64,000 bases of DNA from Variovorax sp. EL159 (GTDB lineage Bacteria; Pseudomonadota; Gammaproteobacteria; Burkholderiales; Burkholderiaceae_C): contig NZ_FMUJ01000007.1 in NCBI RefSeq assembly GCF_900100965.1, positions 79,690 through 143,689 of the forward strand. The letters are read 5' to 3'. Below are positions 50,557-64,000 of the stretch, one piece after another (the first letter of the stretch is position 1; each line of letters starts with the position of its first letter). The translations under genes were made by a program, and so were the position numbers. The notes under the pieces are model-generated. The model saw nothing but the letters and a program-made list of their open reading frames with translations. It was not told the origin of the DNA and did not search any database.

Positions 50557-51531
50557 ATGAAACTGCGCCTGAAACACCTCGCCCTGGGCCTTGCGGCCGC
50601 CGCCGGCCTCGCCGCCACGCCCCTGTGGGCCCAGCACAACGACAAGCCCCTGCGCATCGTCGTGCCCTTCGCCTCCGGCGGCGCGCAGGACGTGATCGCC
50701 CGCTACCTGGGCGCCAAGCTCACCGACAAGCTGGGTGCGCCCGTCATCATCGACAACAAGGCCGGCGCCGGCGGCATCGTGGCCGCCGACGCGGTGGCCA
50801 AGGCGACCGACGGGGCCACCGTGCTGCTTGCCACGGGTGGCGCCATCACCATCGCGCCCCATCTGCAGGCCAAGCTGCCCTATGACCCGGTGCACGACCT
50901 CGTGCCGGTGGCCCTGGTCGGCGACACGCCCATGACGGTGTCCGTGCGCACCGAAAGCCCCTACAAGACGCTGGCCGACGTGCTGCGCGACGCCAAGGCC
51001 AAGCCCGGCCAGGTGACCTATGCCTCGACCGGCAATGGCACCGTCTCTCACCTGACGGGCGCGCTGCTGGCCCAGGCGAGCGGCGTGAACCTGCTGCACG
51101 TGCCCTACCGCGGCGCCGCGCCGGCGCTGACCGACCTGCTCGGCGGGCAGGTGGCGCTGATCGTCACCAGCGTGGCGTCGATCGAGCCGATGGTGGTCAG
51201 CGACAAGGCGCGCGTGCTCGGCACCTTCTCCCGCGTGGCGCTGCCCAGCATGGGCACGGCCCCGACCGTCGGCGAAGCGACCGGCCTGCCGGGCATGGAA
51301 GTGCCGGTCTGGGTCGGCGTGATGGCCCCCGCGCGCATGCCCGCCGCGAGTGTCGAGAAACTCTCAGCCGCGCTGGTCGAGGTGTGCAACCTGCCTGAAA
51401 CGAAGCAGCGCTTTGCGCAGTTGGGCGCGGTCAATACCTGCGGCAATGCGGCGGCGCTGGGCAAGGTGATCACCGAGGACAGCCAACGCTGGGCCAAGGT
51501 CATCAAACAGGGCAGCATCAAAGTTGACTGA
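50557..51531 (+). CDS. Bug/TTT-family binding protein
   Basis: The 324-residue periplasmic binding protein has a signal MKLRLKHLALGLAAAAGLAA, cleavage near LWA-Q, and the mature start 'LRIVVPFASGGAQDVIARYL'. Family motifs continue with IDNKAGAGG and 'VTYASTGNGTVSHLTGALL'. It is the third Bug gene in the window. Its 3' end overlaps the dehydrogenase gene that follows by eight bases, so the two are likely coupled; the ligand may be the dehydrogenase substrate or product. A possible AAAG leader replaces a good Shine-Dalgarno site. Confidence 0.9.
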   Translation: MKLRLKHLALGLAAAAGLAATPLWAQHNDKPLRIVVPFASGGAQDVIARYLGAKLTDKLGAPVIIDNKAGAGGIVAADAVAKATDGATVLLATGGAITIAPHLQAKLPYDPVHDLVPVALVGDTPMTVSVRTESPYKTLADVLRDAKAKPGQVTYASTGNGTVSHLTGALLAQASGVNLLHVPYRGAAPALTDLLGGQVALIVTSVASIEPMVVSDKARVLGTFSRVALPSMGTAPTVGEATGLPGMEVPVWVGVMAPARMPAASVEKLSAALVEVCNLPETKQRFAQLGAVNTCGNAAALGKVITEDSQRWAKVIKQGSIKVD

Positions 51532-52603
51532 GACCACGACGAAGATTCACCGGGTCGGCATCGCAGGCACCGGCGCCATCGCGCTCGCCAGTGCGGCCTG
51601 GCTGCGCCACGCCGGCCACGCCGTCACGCTCTGGTCGCCGGGCGGCCAGGGTGCCGAGGCCCTGCGCACGCAAGAGTTGGAAGCCAGCGGCGTCCAGCCC
51701 TGCAGCGTGACGGTCGAGGTGGCCGACGACCCGGCGCAGCTGTGCCACGCGTCCGACGTGCTGCTGCTCGCCCTGCCCGTCAACGGCCACCGGCACGTGA
51801 TGGATGCGCTGCTGCCCTTCATTCGCGACGGCCAGACGGTCATCGTCAGCTCGATGGCGTCGCTTTCATCGCTCTATCTCTGCGAAAGCGCCCGGCGCGC
51901 CGGCAAGCGGGTGACCGTCGCCAGTTTCGGCACGACCGTGCTGACCGCGCGCCGCGCATCCGGCACGCAGGTCAAGGTGATGACGCGGCGCAAGGCCGTC
52001 GGGGTGTCCGCCCTGCCGGTCGCGCACGTCGGGCAGGCGGTGGCGCTGTGTACCGAGCTGTTCGGCGACGGTTTCTTCGCGCAGGAGAGCACGTTGGCCA
52101 GCGCCCTGGCCAACGTCAACCCGCAATCGCATGGCCCGCTCGCGGTCTTCAACTGGACGCGCATCGAGCGCGCCGAGAACTGGCCGCAGTACCACTGCAT
52201 GACGCCGGGCGTGTCCCGTGCGATCGAGGCGCTCGACCTGGAGCGGCGCGCCGTGGCGCGGGCCTTCGGCATCGAACTCGGCCCCATCGAGGAGCACTTC
52301 GCGCGCTCCTTCGGCACCGCATCGACGCGGCTCGAGGACATCGCGGCCGAGCTGCACGCCAAGCGCGGCGGCCCGCCCGGCCCGGTCGATACCGGCACCC
52401 GCTACGTGACCGAAGACATGCCCTACGGCCTCGTGTTCATCGAAGCGCTGGGCGCGATCGCCGGCGTGCCGACGCCCGCCACGCGCACCATCGTCGACGC
52501 CGCCTCGCTGGTCAACGGCATCGACTTCCGGCGCGAGAACGACCTGCTGGCGCCGCTGGGCCTGGCCAACGAAACCGTCGCCGGGCTGCTCGGCCGCCTG
52601 TAG
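51524..52603 (+). CDS. NAD/NADP octopine/nopaline dehydrogenase-family protein
   Basis: The 359-residue oxidoreductase has an N-terminal Rossmann fold, GIAGTGAIALASAAWLRHAG, and the C-terminal helical domain of octopine/nopaline dehydrogenases ('NVNPQSHGPLAVFNWTRIER', 'MTPGVSRAIEALDLERRAVA'). Enzymes of this family reduce or oxidise opine-like imino acids or 2-keto acids. The start is a TTG at 51524 inside the end of the Bug gene, which gives a normal 12-residue lead to the Rossmann motif; no ATG is suitably placed. It converges on the AhpD-like gene with a four-base gap. The substrate is unknown. Confidence 0.82.
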   Translation: MTETTTKIHRVGIAGTGAIALASAAWLRHAGHAVTLWSPGGQGAEALRTQELEASGVQPCSVTVEVADDPAQLCHASDVLLLALPVNGHRHVMDALLPFIRDGQTVIVSSMASLSSLYLCESARRAGKRVTVASFGTTVLTARRASGTQVKVMTRRKAVGVSALPVAHVGQAVALCTELFGDGFFAQESTLASALANVNPQSHGPLAVFNWTRIERAENWPQYHCMTPGVSRAIEALDLERRAVARAFGIELGPIEEHFARSFGTASTRLEDIAAELHAKRGGPPGPVDTGTRYVTEDMPYGLVFIEALGAIAGVPTPATRTIVDAASLVNGIDFRRENDLLAPLGLANETVAGLLGRL

Positions 52604-52607
52604 CGAC

Positions 52608-53204
52608 CTACGCCGCGGCGTCCGCCGGGAAGACCGGCTCGCCGAGGTTGAGCATCAGCCGGTTGGCCCAGGCGAACAGCGCCACCGAGTGGATCAGGTC
52701 GAGAATTTCCAGCTCGTTCAGCCCGACCTCTTTCAGTGCGCGGATGTCTTCGGCCGACACCTGGTCCGGCGCGGTGCCCAGCCGGGCCGAGAACGCGACG
52801 ATGGCCTTCTCGCGCGGCGTGGTGCCGGCGGAGGCCGGCTCCTCGAACACCTGCGAAATCACATCGTTGCGCTTGGCCAGTTGCTCGAAGCGCTGCGCAT
52901 GCACCGAGGCGCAATACACGCAGCCGTTGACGCGCGATTCCACCGTGGCGCCCAGCTCGCGCTCGGCGCGCGGCATGCCGCCCGGCGCGAACATGATCGC
53001 GTTGAAGGCAATGGAGCGCTGCAGCAAGATCTCGGGCTGGTGCGCGAGCACCAGGAAATACGGCGAGGTGCGCGCCTGCGGGCTCATCTCGTCCAACGCC
53101 GCGAGCTGACCCGCACTGGCGGTGCCGACATTCACCATGTCGAGCCACGGCTTCCAGCTCAACACCTCGGTGGTGAAGCCCTTGATGCGGATCGGGAGCG
53201 TCAT
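52608..53204 (-). CDS. Alkylhydroperoxidase-domain protein (peroxidase-related, AhpD-like)
   Basis: The 198-residue protein of the carboxymuconolactone decarboxylase/AhpD fold has the redox motif 'CVYCASVHAQR' with Cys95, Cys98 and His102, the E-x-n-C-x-x-C-x-x-x-H pattern of peroxidase-related members (Avi_7169-like type). It could reduce organic hydroperoxides or remove reactive species formed by the neighbouring flavoprotein. Its ATG overlaps the upstream CMD-domain gene by four bases. It is the last gene of a three-gene coupled operon. Confidence 0.88.
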   Translation of the reverse strand: MTLPIRIKGFTTEVLSWKPWLDMVNVGTASAGQLAALDEMSPQARTSPYFLVLAHQPEILLQRSIAFNAIMFAPGGMPRAERELGATVESRVNGCVYCASVHAQRFEQLAKRNDVISQVFEEPASAGTTPREKAIVAFSARLGTAPDQVSAEDIRALKEVGLNELEILDLIHSVALFAWANRLMLNLGEPVFPADAAA

Positions 53205-53728
53205 GCCGACACCTCCGCGGCGGCCAGCGCCTTCAGTCCCGCAACGACGCGGACCTGGTAGGAGAGAAAGGCGATCAGTTGGCTCAGCGCCACGAGAGCT
53301 GGCGTCGACAGGCCATGCGCCGCCAGCGCGTCGATGGCCGCGCGGTCGCCTTCGATCGGCCGCTCGATCAGCTTGCCCGTGAAGAGCAGCATCGCGCGCA
53401 ATCGCGCATCGGCGAGCGAGGCGATCTCGCCACGCTCCACCGCGTTGGCCACGGCGGCATCCGCGCGTTCGGCATCAAGTTCCTCGCGGTAGTGCGCGGC
53501 AAGATTCGCCGCCTTCGAGACGCGGCAGGCATGCAGCGCGACCAGCAGGCGCTCGGTGCGCGAGAGGCCCTCGACCTTGTGCGAGAACATGGCGTCATAG
53601 CTGCTCTGGGTGGCGGACACGACCTTCTCGCGCTGCTGTCGCAATGCCCAGGTCGGTTGGTTCGCGGAAAGGGGAACGACGTGGTCAACCACATCGATGG
53701 CCGGCAACTGCACGGCAGGGTTCGTCAT
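53201..53728 (-). CDS. CMD-domain protein (Avi_7170-like)
   Basis: The 175-residue protein has an AhpD-like helical fold but lacks the CxxC pair: the single Cys lies in 'RLLVALHACRVSKAANLAAH'. Proteins of this type usually sit beside an AhpD-like peroxidase gene, as here, and may be its non-redox partner. Start and stop both overlap neighbours by ATGA, so it is tightly coupled between the flavoprotein and the peroxidase-like gene. Function is inferred from family and context only. Confidence 0.82.
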   Translation of the reverse strand: MTNPAVQLPAIDVVDHVVPLSANQPTWALRQQREKVVSATQSSYDAMFSHKVEGLSRTERLLVALHACRVSKAANLAAHYREELDAERADAAVANAVERGEIASLADARLRAMLLFTGKLIERPIEGDRAAIDALAAHGLSTPALVALSQLIAFLSYQVRVVAGLKALAAAEVSA

Positions 53729-55227
53729 GCGGGGTCCTTGGAAGAAGACGGGGAAGAAATTGAAGAGGCTTGCCCGGCACCCCGCTCGCCGGGCGGCAGC
53801 GCCGGCACCCACTCGTCGCCGAACAGTTCCGGCTCGCTGTAGGCCTCGAGGTTGGCGAAGTGGTGGTCGAAGTCTTCGCGGTAGAACAGGCTGGCGATGC
53901 CACTGGCGAGCCGCTTGGCACCTTCGCTGATGGCAGGAATGTCGCCCGACACCGTGCCGTGCGACAGCGCCGCCGGGTAGCAGAAGCAATGGATGCGATC
54001 GAGCCCCGGGCACTCACCCGGCACACGCTGCTGGAATTCGAAGACCGGCCCGAGGTCGGGCGAGTCGGCCAGTTCCTGGTCTTCGTCGCCGGGGGCGGGC
54101 ACGAAGCGGTCGCTCCAGGTCCGCACGTGGGAGGCGATGCCGTCGAACTCGGGGCGATGGGCCCAGTCGACCTTGAAGCCGGTCGAGACGATCAAAAAGT
54201 CGAACACGAAGTCGCCCTTGGGCGTCGACACGCGCATGGCCTCGCCCTCGGGCGCGACCGACAGGATCGGGCAGCCGAAGTTGAAGAAGGCGTTCGGATG
54301 CCCCGACACCCGCAGCGTGCTGCCGTGCGGCGGCGGCACGTTCGCCACGTTGATGTAGTGGCGGATGCGCCACTTCAGTTCATCGGGCAGGTCGTAGTGG
54401 CCCTGCGTGAGCCCCGGCACGCCGGCACCCTTGCCCTTGTTGACGCGCGGCAGGTCGGGCCGGCGGATCAGCAGCTCGACGCTGTGCGCGCCAGCTTCCA
54501 GCGCGGTGCCCGCGCTGTCCATGGCCGAGGAGCCCGCGCCGACCACGCCCACGCGCAGGCCGCGCAACTGGCCGTAGCCCATCTCGTCCGATGAATGCGC
54601 CCACTTCGAACGCGGCAGTGCATTCACGAAAGCCGGAATGGCCGGCCCGCCAAGACCGTCGCGGCCGGTGGCGAGGACGACACGGCGTGCCAGCACGCTG
54701 CGTGGACCTTCCGGCGTGCGCAGGTCGAGGCGAACGGACGTCGCATCGGGCAACGGGTGAATGCCGGTAACAGCCGTGTCGTTGCGCACGTCCACGCCCA
54801 TCACGCGGCGATACCAGACCAGGTAGTCCATCCACTGCAGGCGCGGGATCTTGTCCATGGCCGTCCAGGCTTCGAGGCCGAACTGGGCCTCGAACCATGC
54901 GCGGAAGGTCAGCGCGGGCAGGCCCAGCGCCGGACCGGTCAACTCCTTGGGCGAGCGCAGCGTCTCCATGCGCGCCGTGGTCGCCCACGGGCCTTCGTTG
55001 CCGGCGGGCGAACGGTCGAACACCACGGCGCGAATGCCCTGCTGCGCCAGCGCCACCGATGCGGCCAGGCCGGCCTGGCCGCCGCCGATGATCGCCACGT
55101 CGAGCGCCGTCTCGCCTTCCACCTGCCGGGCGGGCATCCATTGGCGGCCGGGAAAACCGAGGTATTCGAGGTCCTGGGCGAGCCGCGCTTCGAGCGCGGC
55201 GAGGGAAGAAGCGGAATCTGATGTCAT
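53725..55227 (-). CDS. FMO-like FAD/NAD(P)-binding oxidoreductase
   Basis: The 500-residue flavoprotein has an FAD-binding Rossmann motif 'VAIIGGGQAGLAASVAL' at about 44-60 and a second dinucleotide motif 'GVVGAGSSAMDSAG' for NAD(P)H. Between them lies 'PRLQWMDYLVWYRRVMGVDV'. The layout resembles flavin-containing or Baeyer-Villiger monooxygenases, but the full FMO fingerprint FxGxxxHxxx(Y/F) is not clear. The Ser-rich C-terminus (SSISSPSSSKDPA) is encoded by the leader tract of the next gene. The start at 55227 precedes a normal N-terminus. It heads a coupled operon with two AhpD-fold proteins, suggesting oxygenation with peroxide handling. Confidence 0.86.
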   Translation of the reverse strand: MTSDSASSLAALEARLAQDLEYLGFPGRQWMPARQVEGETALDVAIIGGGQAGLAASVALAQQGIRAVVFDRSPAGNEGPWATTARMETLRSPKELTGPALGLPALTFRAWFEAQFGLEAWTAMDKIPRLQWMDYLVWYRRVMGVDVRNDTAVTGIHPLPDATSVRLDLRTPEGPRSVLARRVVLATGRDGLGGPAIPAFVNALPRSKWAHSSDEMGYGQLRGLRVGVVGAGSSAMDSAGTALEAGAHSVELLIRRPDLPRVNKGKGAGVPGLTQGHYDLPDELKWRIRHYINVANVPPPHGSTLRVSGHPNAFFNFGCPILSVAPEGEAMRVSTPKGDFVFDFLIVSTGFKVDWAHRPEFDGIASHVRTWSDRFVPAPGDEDQELADSPDLGPVFEFQQRVPGECPGLDRIHCFCYPAALSHGTVSGDIPAISEGAKRLASGIASLFYREDFDHHFANLEAYSEPELFGDEWVPALPPGERGAGQASSISSPSSSKDPA

Positions 55228-55353
55228 TTTGAAAAGCGGAAACGGCGCCCAGTGTAGAAAGCTTCGCGGGCCGCCAGGCCGCATGCGCCTGCAAGCCCGT
55301 ACCACTGGCCCGAATCTCGCATGCCACAATGAATTCCGACCACAGGGGCAGGC

Positions 55354-57021
55354 ATGAGCATGAGCAGCAGCAACGGCGAATGGTGGCGTGGCGCGGTGAT
55401 CTACCAGATCTATCCACGCAGCTTCATGGACAGCAATGGCGACGGCATCGGCGACCTGCCCGGCATCACCGCCCGGCTCGACCACGTGGCCAGCCTCGGG
55501 GTCGACGCGATCTGGGTCTCGCCCTTTTTCCGCTCCCCCATGAAGGACTTCGGCTACGACGTGGCCGACTACCGCGCGGTCGACCCGATGTTCGGCACGC
55601 TGGCCGACTTCGACGCGATGCTGGCGCGCATGCATTCACTGGGCCTCAAGCTCGTCATCGACCAGGTGCTGTCGCACACCTCCGACCAGCACGCGTGGTT
55701 CGTCGAAAGCCGCGCGAGCCGCGACAACCCCAAGGCCGACTGGTACGTGTGGGCCGACCCCAGGCCCGACGGCACGCCGCCCAACAACTGGCTGTCGGTG
55801 TTCGGCGGCTCGGCCTGGCAATGGGATTCGCGCCGGCGGCAGTACTACCTGCACAGCTTTCTCACCGAGCAGCCCGACCTCAACTTCCACTGCCCCGCCG
55901 TGCAGGACGCCCTGCTGGGCGAGGTGCGCTTCTGGTGCGAGCGCGGCGTGGACGGCTTTCGCTTCGACGCCTGCAACCACCAGTTCCATGACGCGCTGCT
56001 GCGCGACAACCCGCCGGCCTCGGTCGAATCGCAGGGCGAGGTCAGCACGGTGCGCGTCGACAACCCCTATGCGATGCAGCAGCACCTGCATGACAAGAGC
56101 CAGCCCGAGAACCTGCTGTTTCTCGAACGCCTGCGCCGCTTGCTCGACGGCTACGGCGCAGTGGCGCTGGGCGAGGTCGGCGACGAGAATGCGCCGCCCG
56201 TCATGGCGCAGTACACGGCGCGCGACAAACGCCTGCACCTGGCCTACAGCTTCAGCCTGCTGACGGCCGATCACAGCGCCAGGCACCTGCGCCATCAGGT
56301 CGAGGCGCTCGACCATGCCCTGGCGGCCACCGACGGCTGGGGCTGCTGGGCGCTGTCGAACCACGACGTGCCGCGCGTCGCCACGCGATGGAGCGACGGC
56401 GGCCCACCCGACACGCGGCGCGACCGCCTTTGGCTCGCACTGCTGCTGATGCTGCGCGGCAGCGCCAGCATCTACCAGGGCGAAGAACTGGGCCTGCCCG
56501 AAGCCGAAGTGCCCTTCGAGTTGCTGCAAGACCCGTACGGCCGCGCCTTCTGGCCCGAGTTCAAGGGCCGCGACGGTTGCCGCACGCCCATGCCCTGGAC
56601 GGCGGAAGCGCCCCACGGCGGCTTCACCACCGGCACGCCCTGGCTGCCGGTGTACGGCCCGCACCTGCCGCTGGCGGTCGAGCAACAGGCCGGCGATGCG
56701 GCCTCGATGCTGGCCTTCAGCCGGGCGCTGCTGCACTGGCGCCGCACGCAGCCGCTGCTGCGCACGGGGCGCATCGCGTTCCTCGATGCGCCCGAACAGG
56801 TGTTGCGGTTCGAGCGGCGCGACGGCAACCGGTCGATGCAGGCGATCTTCAATCTGAAGAACGTGCCGGTGTCGATGCCGCTGTCCGCTGAGCTCGCGCC
56901 TCTGGCCGGCCACCCGCTGGCATCGACCGCCACCGTGCAGACGCAGGGCGAAAAGCGCATGCTGGTGCTGGCGCCCTACGGCGTCTTCCTCGGTGAACCT
57001 GCCGGCGAAGGACAAGTCTGA
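55354..57021 (+). CDS. GH13 alpha-glucosidase
   Basis: The 555-residue GH13 enzyme is cytosolic (no signal peptide). It opens with 'WWRGAVIYQIYPRSFMDSNG', the form typical of alpha-glucosidases and oligo-1,6-glucosidases. Catalytic residues are the nucleophile Asp205 in GFRFDACN, the acid/base Glu274 in ALGEVGDE, and Asp338 in SNHDVPR. It hydrolyses or transfers alpha-glucosyl units from short maltodextrins or sucrose-like sugars. It lies five bases before glgB, so it belongs to the glycogen operon and probably trims glucans released by GlgX. Ribosome site CAGGGGCAGG. Confidence 0.92.
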   Translation: MSMSSSNGEWWRGAVIYQIYPRSFMDSNGDGIGDLPGITARLDHVASLGVDAIWVSPFFRSPMKDFGYDVADYRAVDPMFGTLADFDAMLARMHSLGLKLVIDQVLSHTSDQHAWFVESRASRDNPKADWYVWADPRPDGTPPNNWLSVFGGSAWQWDSRRRQYYLHSFLTEQPDLNFHCPAVQDALLGEVRFWCERGVDGFRFDACNHQFHDALLRDNPPASVESQGEVSTVRVDNPYAMQQHLHDKSQPENLLFLERLRRLLDGYGAVALGEVGDENAPPVMAQYTARDKRLHLAYSFSLLTADHSARHLRHQVEALDHALAATDGWGCWALSNHDVPRVATRWSDGGPPDTRRDRLWLALLLMLRGSASIYQGEELGLPEAEVPFELLQDPYGRAFWPEFKGRDGCRTPMPWTAEAPHGGFTTGTPWLPVYGPHLPLAVEQQAGDAASMLAFSRALLHWRRTQPLLRTGRIAFLDAPEQVLRFERRDGNRSMQAIFNLKNVPVSMPLSAELAPLAGHPLASTATVQTQGEKRMLVLAPYGVFLGEPAGEGQV

Positions 57022-57026
57022 CCACC

Positions 57027-59201
<2,175 letters not shown>

Positions 59202-59240
59202 TGTGGGCGCGCAGGTGTCCTGTTCCTTCGCGTTTGGATC

Positions 59241-61343
<2,103 letters not shown>

Positions 61344-61422
61344 AAGCCAGCCTCTCGCCGCGGTGCTAGTCTCGATGCAGAAACTCTGACGACGGATTCC
61401 AACGAACGAACGGAGACACAGG

Positions 61423-62721
<1,299 letters not shown>

Positions 62722-62738
62722 GGCCGCGACGACCCACG

Positions 62739-64000
62739 ATGCGAATCCTCCAGGTCAGCGCCGAAATCTTTCCCCTCCTCAAGACCGGCGGCCTGGCGGA
62801 CATCGCCGGCGCCCTGCCCATCGCGCTCATGGCCGCGGGGCAAGACGCACGGGTGCTGCTGCCGGGCTTTCCGGCCATCGTGGCCGGCGTGCGCGACCTG
62901 GTGCCGCTGGCCGAATTCACGGCCCCGTGGGGCGAACGCTTCGGCCTGCGCGCGGGGCACATCGCGATCGATGGCGCGCCCCCGATCCCGGCCTACGTGA
63001 TCGACGCGCCGGCACTCTACGACCGGCCCGGCAATCCCTACGAAGACACGACACGCCAGCCCTACAGCGACAACCACCGCCGCTTCGCCCTGCTCGGCTG
63101 GGCGGCGGCACAGCTTGCACAGGGGCTCGACCCGCACTGGCAGCCCGAGGTGGTGCACGCGCACGACTGGCATGCGGCGCTGGCCCCCGCGTACCTGGCC
63201 TTTGCGCGGCAGGCAGGCGGGCCGCGCGTGGGCAGCGTGTTCACCGTGCACAACCTGGCCTACCAGGGCGTGTTCGCGCCCTGGCACTTTGCCGAGCTGG
63301 GCCTGCCGGCCTCCGCATTCCACATGAACGGGCTCGAATACCACGGGCAGGTGTCGTTCATGAAGGGCGGCCTCTACTTCGCCGACCGGCTGACCACGGT
63401 GAGCCCGACCTACGCGCTGGAGATCCAGACGGCCGAACAGGGCTGCGGCCTCGACGGCCTGTTGCGCCAACGCAGCGGCGTGCTCAGCGGCATCCTCAAC
63501 GCGGTCGACGACCAGGTCTGGAACCCCTCCACCGACGCCGCGCTGGTGCAGGGCTATCACACGCCCGAAGGCCGCCACATGGCGGGCAAGGCGCGCTGCA
63601 AGTCCGTGCTGCAGCACCAGCTCGGCCTGGCCGAGCGGCCGGATGCGCCGCTGTTCATCGTCGTGAGCCGGCTCACCGAGCAGAAGGGCCTGCACCTGGT
63701 GCTTGGCGGCCTTGATGCGCTGCTCGCGCAGGGCGGCCAGCTGGCGTTGCTGGGCAGCGGCGAGGCCTGGCTCGAAGAAGCATTCCGCCAGCGCGCGGCC
63801 GCCGCGCCGCAATCGATCAGCGTCACCATCGGCTACAACGAAACGCTCGCGCACCAGCTCTTCGGCGCCGGCGACGTGACGCTCGTGCCATCGCTCTTCG
63901 AGCCCTGCGGCCTCACGCAGATGTACGGCCTGAAGTACGGCAGCCTGCCGCTGGTGCGCCGCGTGGGCGGGCTGGCCGACACGGTGGTCGACAGCACGCT
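62739..64000 (+). CDS. glgA: Glycogen synthase, 5' part (runs off the window)
   Basis: The frame starts with ATG at 62739 and stays open to the window end, about 420 codons of an expected 480-500. It encodes an ADP-glucose-dependent GT5 glycogen synthase. The N-terminal 'EIFPLLKTGGLADIAGALP' holds the KTGGLAD nucleotide-sugar loop. 'VVHAHDWHAALAPAYLAF' and 'VFTVHNLAYQGVF' follow in the first Rossmann domain, and 'VVSRLTEQKGL' and 'PSLFEPCGLTQMYGLKYGSL' mark the second. In that last block the usual R/K-x-GT-P is read as KYGSLP. It completes the operon alpha-glucosidase-glgB-glgX-glgC-glgA. Confidence 0.96.
   Translation, partial: MRILQVSAEIFPLLKTGGLADIAGALPIALMAAGQDARVLLPGFPAIVAGVRDLVPLAEFTAPWGERFGLRAGHIAIDGAPPIPAYVIDAPALYDRPGNPYEDTTRQPYSDNHRRFALLGWAAAQLAQGLDPHWQPEVVHAHDWHAALAPAYLAFARQAGGPRVGSVFTVHNLAYQGVFAPWHFAELGLPASAFHMNGLEYHGQVSFMKGGLYFADRLTTVSPTYALEIQTAEQGCGLDGLLRQRSGVLSGILNAVDDQVWNPSTDAALVQGYHTPEGRHMAGKARCKSVLQHQLGLAERPDAPLFIVVSRLTEQKGLHLVLGGLDALLAQGGQLALLGSGEAWLEEAFRQRAAAAPQSISVTIGYNETLAHQLFGAGDVTLVPSLFEPCGLTQMYGLKYGSLPLVRRVGGLADTVVDST

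Overview
The window is about 64 kb of GC-rich DNA with dense coding, short gaps and many ATGA-type gene overlaps. Gene content and order point to a betaproteobacterium of the order Burkholderiales, most likely family Comamonadaceae and Variovorax-like. Supporting signs are the leuS-lptE-holA-proA block, the Acidithiobacillus-type gshA, several Bug/TTT-family orphan binding proteins, a DUF2917 gene, and dispersed intergenic repeats of a kind I associate with Comamonadaceae. No rRNA, tRNA, CRISPR array, insertion sequence or prophage was seen. The genus is an inference from recalled similarity, not a database result.

Region 1 (1-16,400) is mixed metabolism: the tail of an IclR regulator, a palindromic repeat pair, a Bug protein, a HisC-like aminotransferase, malate synthase G (glcB), an MFS transporter, an uncharacterised two-gene module (6335-7319) whose leader holds an intrinsic terminator, a fasciclin lipoprotein, a LysR regulator facing a DUF2917 gene, an enoyl-CoA hydratase/isomerase, a DUF4261 protein, PPi-dependent phosphofructokinase, a CWC protein, a zinc metallopeptidase and a DHA2 exporter.

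Region 2 (16,400-36,600) is the most interesting part. It looks like one large catabolic locus. A leftward operon (25,419 to 17,613) encodes an aldehyde dehydrogenase, two class III aminotransferases, a Tm-1-like/UPF0261 protein, a HAD phosphatase and two short-chain dehydrogenases. A rightward set encodes MarR and EutR-like AraC regulators, an amidase, a Bug protein, a complete branched-chain-amino-acid-type ABC transporter (one binding protein, two ATPases, two permeases), and a histone-deacetylase/acetylpolyamine-amidohydrolase homologue with all catalytic residues. A 19-base motif occurs identically in front of the leftward operon and in front of the ABC operon, and with three changes in front of the amidase, which argues for one regulon. 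The enzymes suggest import of an N-acylated amine or amide, deacylation, transamination and aldehyde oxidation. The substrate is unknown.

Region 3 (36,600-50,560) has a TonB-dependent siderophore receptor behind a Fur-like dyad, gshB-benE-kup-gshA (glutathione synthesis interleaved with K+ and benzoate transport), and the housekeeping block proA-holA-lptE-leuS.

Region 4 (50,560-55,230) has a Bug protein overlapping an octopine/nopaline-dehydrogenase-like gene, then a coupled leftward operon of an FMO-like flavoprotein and two carboxymuconolactone-decarboxylase/AhpD-fold proteins.

Region 5 (55,354-64,000) is a glycogen/alpha-glucan operon: GH13 alpha-glucosidase, glgB, glgX, glgC and glgA, the last cut by the window edge.
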